A stretch of DNA of 11,497 bases from Solirubrobacteraceae bacterium (GTDB lineage: Bacteria; Actinomycetota; Thermoleophilia; Solirubrobacterales; Solirubrobacteraceae). Each line of letters starts with the position of its first letter. Position 1 is the first letter of the stretch. Below are positions 1 to 6,359 of this stretch, piece by piece. A model generated the notes under the pieces. That model was not told where the DNA came from, ran no database searches, and saw only the letters and a program-made list of their open reading frames with translations. The stretch spans positions 1 through 11,497 of the forward strand of contig JASHYF010000423.1 in NCBI GenBank assembly GCA_030043235.1. The letters are read 5' to 3'. Both the position numbers and the translations under genes were made by a program.

Positions 1-1798
1 TCCAGCCGCTACCGGGCGCTACGCCGCTGACGGTTGGCGGCGTGGCGTCGAAGAGCTCATCCACGCCATAGTTGCTCCCGTCGCGGTTGCTGGCGACCAG
101 CCGGTAGTGATAGAGCCCTGGGGGAACGCCCGTGAGCGCGTCGCTCACGCTCACGGCGCCGGTGCCAGAGCCAGCGGACGCTTCGCCCGCCGGGACGCAC
201 GTCCCGTAGGAGATGGTGGTCCCGTATTCGAAGCAGTAGGTGGTCGCCAGGCCGTTCGGGTCCACCACGCCCCTCAGCGTCTCGCCGCCGGCGGGCGGTT
301 CGCTTCGCACCGACGGCGCCTCGCCCGCTACCGCTACCGGCCCGTTGGCGGGCGTGCCGTTGCCCGCCGGCCCATCGTAGCCGTGCGTCTGCGCTTCAGC
401 GTCACAGAGATACTTGGGCTTGCAGATCCCGTTGCTCCCCTTCGCGACGTCGTACAGCGAGCTTTTGTCCTCATAGAACGCGTCGGCGGTCGGCACGGCG
501 GTGCCCTGCCCTTCACCTGCGTGCGCCTCGATCCCCGCCACCAGTGGCGAGCTCACGCTCGTGCCGCACACGTTCACCCATCCGCTGTAGTACGTGCTGT
601 AGACGGAGACGGGCGTTTCGCACGACCCCACAGCGGCCACGTCGTTGTCGGTCCTGCCCGCGCAGCCGGTGTCGCTCTGCCAGACCGGCTTCGGCTCCGA
701 GCCGCTGCAGCCGCTGCCGGTCCCCACCCCCGATTCCCCTTCCCACCACACCGCTTCAGACCATTTGCGCCCTTTTGTTGCTTCGACCCTGTGCAGGCTC
801 GTGCCACCGACGGCGATCACGTACGGCGAGGACGCCGGGAAGGAGGGCGAATCCGCTCCCTCCAGGTAGTTGTCATAGCCGTAGTCCCCGGCCGACACAG
901 CGACCACCACCCCCGGGTGATCGTAGTCGGCGTCATACTGCCGGCAGGCGTCTTCGCAGTCTTCTTCGGGCTGCCCATAGCTGTTCGAGATCTCGCTCGC
1001 GCCGAGCCTCGCAGCGGTATTGGCCGATGCCGCGAGGTCGCCGATGGATTCTTCGCTGGCCTCTGCAAGCAGGATGTGGCAGTGCGGGCACGCGGCCGAG
1101 ACCATGTCCAGATCGAGCGAGGTCTCGAGCTCCCATCCTTCATCAGGAAGCGGAGGCTCGTCTTCTTCGCCCACTTCGTTGACCTTCCGGAAGCAGCCGC
1201 TGGCCGCGGTGCACGGGCCCAACTCATATTGCTTGCGGTATTCCTCGAGATCGGCTTCGGCCGTCGGGTCGTCGCCCGCCTCCACCACGGCGACAGTCTG
1301 TCCTTCTTCGTAGCGTTCCTGTCGTTCACCACCGCTGGTGTGGATGTCATACGCCGACTGGAGGTCCTTCGGGTCATAGCCGCCGTTCACGCCGCCGCCT
1401 TCGAGCGCCCGTGCACCGTCCGGCAGCGCCCAGTGACCCGCGACCCTGACGGCCGGCGGATCGACGATCGCTTCACATACGCCTTCCGGACACGCCCAAT
1501 AGGGCTCGCTCTTGGACGGCGTCAGCGAAACCCCCGTGCTCAGCGCGCGGCGACCAGCGCGATGACCCTGAAGCCCCACGAGCGGCATCGCTTCTCCCAG
1601 GCCACCAAGCGGCATCGCTTCTCCCAGGCCACCAAGCGCTTCTCCCAGGCCACCAAGCGGCATCGGCCCAAACACGGGAGCGCCCATCGCGCTCTCCGAC
1701 CACGCCGAGCCCGGCAAGACGACCGTCAGCGCGCCGACGAGCACGACCGCCCCGCAACGCCTCAACACCTTGGCGCGACTCAGCGGCATGCCCAACAT
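1..1798 (-). CDS. Secreted sedolisin-family (S53) serine-carboxyl peptidase, C-terminus cut by window edge
   Basis: One uninterrupted leftward frame of 599 codons reaches the window edge without a stop, so it is partial. The ATG at 1798 is chosen because a GGAGG lies about 11 bases upstream; an in-frame ATG at 1789 lies further from it. Residues 1-35 form a Sec-type signal peptide (arginines, hydrophobic stretch, then PGSAWS). Residues 46-72 are a LGGLGEA(MP) repeat. The catalytic domain starts near residue 141 (YDPKDLQSAYDI). It carries the S53 Glu/Asp pair in ELETSLDLD (E225, D229), the oxyanion Asp in VSAGDYG (D305), the nucleophile in CGTSVSSPLVAG (S414), and the calcium site at D450 and GYDGPAG (D475). 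An Fn3-like segment (about 495-585) and the start of a TIG-like segment (PPTVSGVAPGSG) follow. Many paired cysteines suggest disulfides. I see no typical long S53 pro-domain. Family knowledge predicts extracellular protein degradation, often at acidic pH; the actual substrate is unknown. Confidence 0.9.
   Translation of the reverse strand, partial: MLGMPLSRAKVLRRCGAVVLVGALTVVLPGSAWSESAMGAPVFGPMPLGGLGEALGGLGEAMPLGGLGEAMPLVGLQGHRAGRRALSTGVSLTPSKSEPYWACPEGVCEAIVDPPAVRVAGHWALPDGARALEGGGVNGGYDPKDLQSAYDIHTSGGERQERYEEGQTVAVVEAGDDPTAEADLEEYRKQYELGPCTAASGCFRKVNEVGEEDEPPLPDEGWELETSLDLDMVSAACPHCHILLAEASEESIGDLAASANTAARLGASEISNSYGQPEEDCEDACRQYDADYDHPGVVVAVSAGDYGYDNYLEGADSPSFPASSPYVIAVGGTSLHRVEATKGRKWSEAVWWEGESGVGTGSGCSGSEPKPVWQSDTGCAGRTDNDVAAVGSCETPVSVYSTYYSGWVNVCGTSVSSPLVAGIEAHAGEGQGTAVPTADAFYEDKSSLYDVAKGSNGICKPKYLCDAEAQTHGYDGPAGNGTPANGPVAVAGEAPSVRSEPPAGGETLRGVVDPNGLATTYCFEYGTTISYGTCVPAGEASAGSGTGAVSVSDALTGVPPGLYHYRLVASNRDGSNYGVDELFDATPPTVSGVAPGSGW
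1583..1657. repeat. In-frame tandem repeat inside the S53 peptidase gene
   Basis: Two exact 27-bp units (1583-1609 and 1610-1636) are followed by a 21-bp unit (1637-1657) that lacks the six bases CGGCAT. The next bases, 1658-1664, restart the unit. On the coding strand this gives repeated LGGLGEA(MP) at residues 48-72. All unit lengths are multiples of three, so changes in copy number keep the frame. It lies just after the signal peptide. Confidence 0.9.
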
Positions 1799-1933
1799 TC
1801 GTCCCGGCCCCTCCGCACGACAGTCCACCCTGACCCGAGGAGACAATACCTTACTTCCACTGCGCCGGACGCACGAGACACAACGGCTGCCAACAGCCAT
1901 ACGTCCCCGTCACCTCGGTCCATCTCGGCGAAA

Positions 1934-1961
1934 GAAATTAGCGAAACGTTATGCTAATTTC
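1934..1961. promoter_or_regulatory. Palindrome upstream of the two-ATPase operon (left copy)
   Basis: Perfect 9-bp arms GAAATTAGC (1934-1942) and GCTAATTTC (1953-1961) are separated by 10 bases. The site ends 8 bp before the ATG at 1970. It sits in an AT-rich patch of an otherwise GC-rich region. TATGCT at 1950-1955 could act as a -10 box. That would put transcription start close to the ATG, with a leaderless or very short leader; this is inference. Aligned without gaps, 1935-1961 matches 4210-4236 at 20 of 27 positions. It may be an operator, an end of a mobile cassette, or both. Confidence 0.7.
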
Positions 1962-1969
1962 GATAGGAA

Positions 1970-3160
1970 ATGGTGCTGACGAACGCCCCGCTGCTCGGTA
2001 CCCGACACGACGCGCAGCTCTTCGTGGATCGCACGGCAGAGCTCGGAGAGCTGCTGCGCAACGTCGATAAGGGTTGGAACACGCTCGTGCTCGGAGCGGC
2101 CGGCATCGGCAAGACATCGCTGCTGAATCGTTTCGCCGCCAACCTAGAGAACCGTGCCGAAGCCGAGACTGCGCCTCGGCTGCTCCCGTTCCTGGTCGCC
2201 GGCCAGCCCGTAAGCGCTGTCGACTTCTTCCAGACGCTTGCCGGCCAGATGGTCGATCGCCTCGAAGGGGAGGGGGTCGTGGCGAAGGTCATGCAGACTG
2301 CGCAGCAGGCTCTCGAGAAGCTGCGGTCAGCCGGCTTGTCGGGGTTCATCTCCACGCCCAACGATCAGAACGACACCACGGCGGAGCTCTTGCGGACGCT
2401 GAGACTCGTTGGTTCGGTGCTGGACGACCTCCGTGGAGCTGGCCTCGACGCTGTAATCCTGGTGGACGAACTCGCAAGCAGTGAGATCGCGCAGACGATC
2501 TTTGGACGCATGCGCGATGAGCTGTGGACATTGCGAGCAACGTGGATCGTGGCCGGCCGCTCGAGCGATTCGGAGATCTTGCTGATGCCACCGGCGGACA
2601 CCTTCTTCGAGCGCAGGCTCGACCTGGGGCCGTTGATGCACGCCGACGCGATGGCGCTGTTGCAAGCCCGGCTTGAGCGCGACGCCGTGGTCGACCTCTC
2701 CGATGAGGAGATCGACCAGCTGGCGCGACTTGGCCGTGGACATCCGCTGGCCCTCATCACAGCGCTCCGAGCCGTCGCCAGCGGGACACCGACACGAGAG
2801 CTGATCGAACGCAGCCAACAAGTTGCGGCTTCGCTGGAGAGGTTGAGCCCACCCGCACAGCGCCTGGCACGCGCGATCCTCAACCAGGCGCAACCAGCGC
2901 GCGCGACCGATCAGACCCTGCTGAGGCAAATGGGTTGGACGTCGAGTCGCCTGCGCCAAGTGCTTCACGAGCTGGCAAGAGCAGGAGTCGTCGATGTCGT
3001 GGATGCCGAGACGGACGGGCCCGGTCGCCCAAGCAAGGCCTACGTACCGTCCATCACACGGCTCGGCGGCTTCGGCGATGCACCAGCGGCCACCACGATG
3101 CCGCCTGGGGAGAGCGACCATGCTGGCGAGGGCGCCGACGACGCGACCGATGGTTCGTGA
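1970..3160 (+). CDS. STAND/AAA-like ATPase with C-terminal winged-helix domain
   Basis: This 396-residue protein has no signal peptide and is probably cytoplasmic. Walker A is GAAGIGKTS (42-50, K48). Walker B is AVILVDEL (161-168, D166 and E167). A sensor-1-like strand WIVAGRSS lies at 192-199. GHPLAL (257-262) resembles the GxP motif of STAND/NACHT-type and Orc-type ATPases. Residues about 311-360 look like a winged helix (LLRQMGWTSSRLRQVLHEL, then a beta wing with GPGRPSKAY). The last 30 residues are a low-complexity acidic tail. The ATG at 1970 has no properly spaced Shine-Dalgarno sequence, since AGGA touches the start, so a leaderless message is possible. The stop overlaps the next gene's ATG by one base, so the two are an operon. 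The family role is ATP-dependent switching or DNA binding. The specific function is unknown; replication initiation, transposition support, regulation and phage defence all remain possible. Confidence 0.85.
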   Translation: MVLTNAPLLGTRHDAQLFVDRTAELGELLRNVDKGWNTLVLGAAGIGKTSLLNRFAANLENRAEAETAPRLLPFLVAGQPVSAVDFFQTLAGQMVDRLEGEGVVAKVMQTAQQALEKLRSAGLSGFISTPNDQNDTTAELLRTLRLVGSVLDDLRGAGLDAVILVDELASSEIAQTIFGRMRDELWTLRATWIVAGRSSDSEILLMPPADTFFERRLDLGPLMHADAMALLQARLERDAVVDLSDEEIDQLARLGRGHPLALITALRAVASGTPTRELIERSQQVAASLERLSPPAQRLARAILNQAQPARATDQTLLRQMGWTSSRLRQVLHELARAGVVDVVDAETDGPGRPSKAYVPSITRLGGFGDAPAATTMPPGESDHAGEGADDATDGS

Positions 3161-4212
3161 TGAGCCGCCAACTCGTCCAAAAGATGTGGGAACAGCATGT
3201 CTTCGACTCGGTCCTCCTGGAGGAGGACATGAGCGAGTACCACGTACCGTTCGACCGCATCACTGGGAAGACCCAGACCGAGGCGCGGCTGCGAGACGCG
3301 GTCGCCAAGTTCGAGCGCGTCTCACTCACCGGCGTCCCAGGCTGCGGCAAGACCAGCGTCGCGCGATACTCGCTCGAACCCGCCCCAGCGCGGATCGCGC
3401 CCATCTGGGTGCCGGTGGCGTACAAGGACGAGGGCGTCACGACGAGCCCCAAGGCGTTTGCCCAGTATCTCGTGGATGTCATCAGCGCCGACGCCGCCGC
3501 CGCGCAACGTATCCCCAAAAAGGATCGCGAAGCGATTCTCGCCCATGCGACGAGCGACATCAACCTGCCGACGGTCGCCCGGAGGAATGCGGGCGGGCTG
3601 AAGCTCATGCGGTGGTTGATCGAGGCAGACGTGGCACGGGACGTGACGCGGACGATCGAAGGAGGCAAGCTCCCGCGCTCGGAGCAGGAGATCTTCGGCT
3701 TGGCTGATGGCGTGCTCGGGGCGATTCGCGCATACAACCTCAACCCTGTGCTCGTTATGGACGACACCGATCGCTTTGTCGGCCGCGGCAACCCGGATCG
3801 CGTGATCCCCGCCTTCTTCGGCGAGGTACTCCGAGCGGTGGTCGAGAGGCTGCACGCGGGCATCGTGGTGGCCGCGCATCCGTTGTATCTCGAACGGAAG
3901 GACTACAGACGGCTCAGCTCTGGGCTGATAGAGCAGCACATTCGTATTCCCAAGATCCCGCACCTCGATGGCCTGGCCGCGATCCTCACCGCGCGGGTGC
4001 GGTTTGCCAGCACACGACGGACGGCGAATGACGCCTTCGCCGAGGGCGCCCTGGAGGAGCTATTCGACATATACAGCGGTCTGAATGAGAAGTCGATCCG
4101 CGCCGTTCTGGCAACCGCCCACGCTGCACTGGCGCGGGCCCAAGAAGCGCTGGCCCCGGCGATCTCTGCCGATCACGTCAAGGCGGGCGCGGACGATGCG
4201 CTCTTGACGTAA
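3160..4212 (+). CDS. Orc/Cdc6-like AAA+ ATPase, second gene of the pair
   Basis: The protein has 350 residues if it starts at the ATG at 3160, which overlaps the upstream stop in TGATG and suggests translational coupling. A second ATG at 3229 has a strong GGAGGAGG just upstream and would give 327 residues; both are plausible. Walker A is GVPGCGKTS (58-66, K64). Walker B is VLVMDDTDRF (197-206), a DDxDR form also seen in KAP-type NTPases. A sensor-1-like strand IVVAAHPLYLE lies at 235-245. The C-terminal lid (GLNEKSIRAVLATAHAALAR, then ISADHVKAGADDAL) resembles the helical lid of Orc/Cdc6-like AAA+ proteins. No nuclease, protease or membrane segment is visible. The partner ATPase upstream suggests a hetero-complex or a two-step ATP switch. 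A longer in-frame reading from 2935 would run through the upstream gene and is not credible. Function unknown. Confidence 0.85.
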   Translation: MSRQLVQKMWEQHVFDSVLLEEDMSEYHVPFDRITGKTQTEARLRDAVAKFERVSLTGVPGCGKTSVARYSLEPAPARIAPIWVPVAYKDEGVTTSPKAFAQYLVDVISADAAAAQRIPKKDREAILAHATSDINLPTVARRNAGGLKLMRWLIEADVARDVTRTIEGGKLPRSEQEIFGLADGVLGAIRAYNLNPVLVMDDTDRFVGRGNPDRVIPAFFGEVLRAVVERLHAGIVVAAHPLYLERKDYRRLSSGLIEQHIRIPKIPHLDGLAAILTARVRFASTRRTANDAFAEGALEELFDIYSGLNEKSIRAVLATAHAALARAQEALAPAISADHVKAGADDALLT

Positions 4213-4235
4213 TTCGCGAAACATTTCGCAAATTA
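4210..4235. repeat. Palindrome at the end of the two-ATPase operon (right copy)
   Basis: Twelve-base arms TAATTCGCGAAA (4210-4221) and TTTCGCAAATTA (4224-4235) pair with one mismatch around a 2-base centre. The first three bases are the stop codon of the second ATPase gene. Positions 4210-4236 match 1935-1961 at 20 of 27 positions in the same orientation, sharing GCGAAACRTT and flanking AATT blocks. It could form an RNA hairpin, but it lacks a run of T after the stem, so it is not a clear terminator. With the left copy it brackets the pair as a direct repeat of a palindrome. Confidence 0.75.
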
Positions 4236-4322
4236 CCCGAGACAGCCGGACGAGCCCGCGATGAGATCCGGTCGTTCTGCGGGAGAGAGCCCAGAGACAA
4301 CAAGCTTCAGTCAGTCGAACAG

Positions 4323-4396
4323 TCGGGGCGGCGGGATTTGAACCCACGACCTTTCGCTCCCAAAGCGAATGCGCTACCAGGCTGCGCCACGCCCCG
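4323..4396 (-). tRNA. tRNA-Pro(TGG)
   Basis: A full cloverleaf of 74 bases reads leftward. The acceptor stem CGGGGCG pairs with CGCCCCG and the discriminator is A. The D arm is GCGC/GCGC. The anticodon stem TTCGC/GCGAA holds loop TTTGGGA, so the anticodon is TGG followed by G37. The T arm is GTGGG-TTCAAAT-CCCGC. The C1-G72 pair and A73 fit bacterial tRNA-Pro. No CCA is encoded. The 3' end faces the two-ATPase cassette, an orientation in which islands often insert. I found no repeated tRNA 3' end within the window to prove it. Confidence 0.96.
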
Positions 4397-4525
4397 CGGT
4401 GCGTTCAGTCTAATGCCACTCCGAACGCAGGCCGTCCATCTATCCACGCCCGGAGCCGTGCCCGAAACCGCGCCTCGCATACGCCGACGGCGAGCGGAGC
4501 TGCACAGTGATGCCTCGTCTCGGTC

Positions 4526-4560
4526 GCGCTCGAGCCCGCGGAAGAGGCCGCGGGGAGCGC
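4526..4560 (+). other. GC-rich hairpin in front of the DUF1015 gene
   Basis: CCCGCGG (4535-4541) pairs perfectly with CCGCGGG (4548-4554) around AAGAGG. Outside this, GCGCTC (4526-4531) pairs with GAGCGC (4555-4560), with GAG as a 3-base bulge on the left side. That makes 13 base pairs in all. It ends 22 bases before the ATG at 4583. No T run follows, so an intrinsic terminator is unlikely. It could be leader structure, a protein site, or chance in GC-rich DNA. The rest of 4397-4582 holds no gene that I can support. Confidence 0.4.
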
Positions 4561-4582
4561 CCTGCTAGCGTCCGCCACCGCC

Positions 4583-5887
4583 ATGGCCGACGTCCAACCC
4601 CTGCGCGCCCTGCGCTACGACCCCGCGGTGGTTGGCCCGCTCGCGAACGTCGTCGCGCCGCCGTACGACGTGATCGACGCCGCCCAGCGCGCGGAGCTGC
4701 TCGCGCGCTCTCCCTTCAACGTGGTGGCCGTGGACCTCCCCCGGGCCGAGCCCGGCGGGACCGGCGGCCAAGGTGCGCAGGACCCCTACGCGGCGGCGGG
4801 TGAGCTGTTCGACAGCTGGCAGGCGCAGGGCGCGCTCGTGCGCGACGACGCTCCCGCCGTGTGGGCGCACACCCAGGACTACACCGGCCCGGACGGACGG
4901 GCGCGCACGCGCCGCGGCTTCTTCTGCCGCGTGCGCATCGAGGACTACGGCCCGGGACGCGTGCGCCCGCACGAGCGAACGCACCCCGGCCCCAAGGAGG
5001 ACCGGCTGCGCCTCACTCGCGCCACGCGCGCCAACACCTCGCCGATCTTCTCCCTGTACTCGGACCCCCGGCAGGCCGCGTGGCAGGCGCTCGCGCCTGC
5101 CACCGGGCGGCCGCCGTGGGCGGAGATCACCGACTCCGACGGCACCGTGCACCGGCTGTGGCGCGTGGGCGACGCCGGCGCGATCGCCGCCGTGCACGCG
5201 GCCGCGCGCGACGCGGAGCTGCTGATCGCAGACGGCCACCACCGCTACGAGACGATGCACGCATACGCGCAGGAGATCGGCGGAGATGGCGATCACCGCT
5301 ACATCCTCATGTGCCTCGTCGCGCTCGAGGACCCCGGCCTCACGGTGTTCCCCACGCACCGCCTGATCGGCGGCCTCGACGACGCGCGCCGCCAAGCGCT
5401 CGCGCAGGCGCTCGAGCGCGACTTCGACGTCGTGGAGGTGCCGGTCGGGGAGATCGCGCCCCCACCAGGCCGGGGGCGGCTGCAGCTCGGCTACATCGAC
5501 GGGCGCGAGCAGCGCCCGCTGCGCCTGACGCTGAAGGACCAGGCGATCGCGGACGCCGCGCTGCCCGGGCACTCGGCGGCCTACCGGCAGCTGGACACCG
5601 GCGTGCTGGAGACACTGCTCCTGAAGAACGCCCTCGGCTACAGCGACGAGGACGTCGCGCACTTCAACGGCCTGTTCTACGCGCGCGACACGGCGGAGGC
5701 GCTCGCGATGGTGCGCTCGGGCGAGTACGACGCGGCCTTCCTGATGCGGCCCACCCCCGTCGAGCAGGTGCGCGACGTGGCGGCCGCGGGCGAGAACATG
5801 CCGCCAAAGTCGACGTTTTTCTACCCCAAGCTGCTCACCGGGCTGCTGTTCAACCCGCTTGGCGATCCGGGGCGGTCGGTATCATGA
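4583..5887 (+). CDS. DUF1015 family protein
   Basis: The protein has 434 residues, within the usual range of this family. Conserved DUF1015 blocks appear in order: VVAPPYDVI (23-31), HERTHPGPKEDRL (130-142), NTSPIFSLY (151-159), IADGHHRYETMHAY (215-228), PTHRLIGG (257-264), and the C-terminal block ENMPPKSTFFYPKL (404-417). The His, Arg, Lys and Asp-rich motifs suggest an enzyme active site or a phosphate-binding site, but I know of no assigned reaction. There is no signal peptide or membrane helix. The ATG at 4583 has no clear Shine-Dalgarno sequence; it is chosen because the family N-terminus (VQPLRALRYDP) follows it directly. The OsmC-like gene begins 37 bases downstream on the same strand, so the two may be co-transcribed. 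Confidence 0.92.
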   Translation: MADVQPLRALRYDPAVVGPLANVVAPPYDVIDAAQRAELLARSPFNVVAVDLPRAEPGGTGGQGAQDPYAAAGELFDSWQAQGALVRDDAPAVWAHTQDYTGPDGRARTRRGFFCRVRIEDYGPGRVRPHERTHPGPKEDRLRLTRATRANTSPIFSLYSDPRQAAWQALAPATGRPPWAEITDSDGTVHRLWRVGDAGAIAAVHAAARDAELLIADGHHRYETMHAYAQEIGGDGDHRYILMCLVALEDPGLTVFPTHRLIGGLDDARRQALAQALERDFDVVEVPVGEIAPPPGRGRLQLGYIDGREQRPLRLTLKDQAIADAALPGHSAAYRQLDTGVLETLLLKNALGYSDEDVAHFNGLFYARDTAEALAMVRSGEYDAAFLMRPTPVEQVRDVAAAGENMPPKSTFFYPKLLTGLLFNPLGDPGRSVS

Positions 5888-5924
5888 CGGTTGCATCACA
5901 CACAGCCGATTCGAGGGGATCGAG

Positions 5925-6359
5925 ATGACATACACGCCTGGGCTCACAAGGATGAAGGCCTCCGTGCGACGCGACGGCGCCACGTTCAGGCACACGGTGC
6001 AGGTTCGCGACCACCAGCTCACGGTGGACGAGCCGGTGGAGGCGGGTGGCGATGACGTAGGACCGGATCCACAGGAGCTGCTGGCCGTGAGCCTCGCTTC
6101 GTGCACGGCGATCACGATGGAGATGTACGCCGCGCGCAAGGGCTGGGACATCGGCCACGTGGAGGTGGACGCCGAGTACAGCCCGGCCGAGCGGGGCTGT
6201 CCGACGAAGTTCCAGCTCGTGTTGCGCCTGCCTGACGACCTCCCCGAGGAGCAGGTGGAGCGACTGCGTGTGATCGCCGCCAAGTGCCCCGTTCACCGCG
6301 CCCTGGATGGCGAGGTCATGTTCCAGGAGCGCATTGAGCGCGTTCACCTGGCCGCCTGA
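5925..6359 (+). CDS. OsmC/Ohr family peroxidase
   Basis: The ATG at 5925 is chosen because GAGGGG lies about 7 bases upstream; the longer in-frame start at 5859 would overlap the DUF1015 gene. The product has 144 residues, typical of the family. The two redox cysteines are in SLASCTAITMEMYAARKG (C60) and AAKCPVHRAL (C121). They sit in the positions used by OsmC/Ohr proteins to reduce organic hydroperoxides. PQELLAVSLASC carries the conserved Glu near the first Cys, and R21 in ATFRH is a candidate active-site Arg. A third cysteine (C92) is probably not catalytic. The family acts in the cytoplasm with thiol reductants (lipoyl or thioredoxin-type). It sits between DUF1015 and NUDIX genes on the same strand. 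OsmC and Ohr subtypes cannot be separated reliably here, so no symbol is given. Confidence 0.92.
   Translation: MTYTPGLTRMKASVRRDGATFRHTVQVRDHQLTVDEPVEAGGDDVGPDPQELLAVSLASCTAITMEMYAARKGWDIGHVEVDAEYSPAERGCPTKFQLVLRLPDDLPEEQVERLRVIAAKCPVHRALDGEVMFQERIERVHLAA

Noticed and set aside
1583..1664. CRISPR-like array
   Set aside because: The units are directly adjacent with no spacers and encode a repeated peptide.
1885..1898. Small hairpin GGCTG-CCAA-CAGCC between the divergent S53 and ATPase genes
   Set aside because: Only five base pairs, with no T run and no supporting context.
107..1957. 616-codon open frame on the + strand
   Set aside because: It gives Arg/His-rich sequence without a recognisable domain and lies antisense to the S53 peptidase, whose catalytic motifs are all intact.
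2935..3159. N-terminal extension of the second ATPase
   Set aside because: It is an out-of-frame reading of the first ATPase's winged-helix region; the start at 3160 or 3229 fits better.
4565..5662. Long leftward frame opposite the DUF1015 gene
   Set aside because: Low-complexity Arg/Val/Ala sequence; the + strand carries all conserved DUF1015 blocks.
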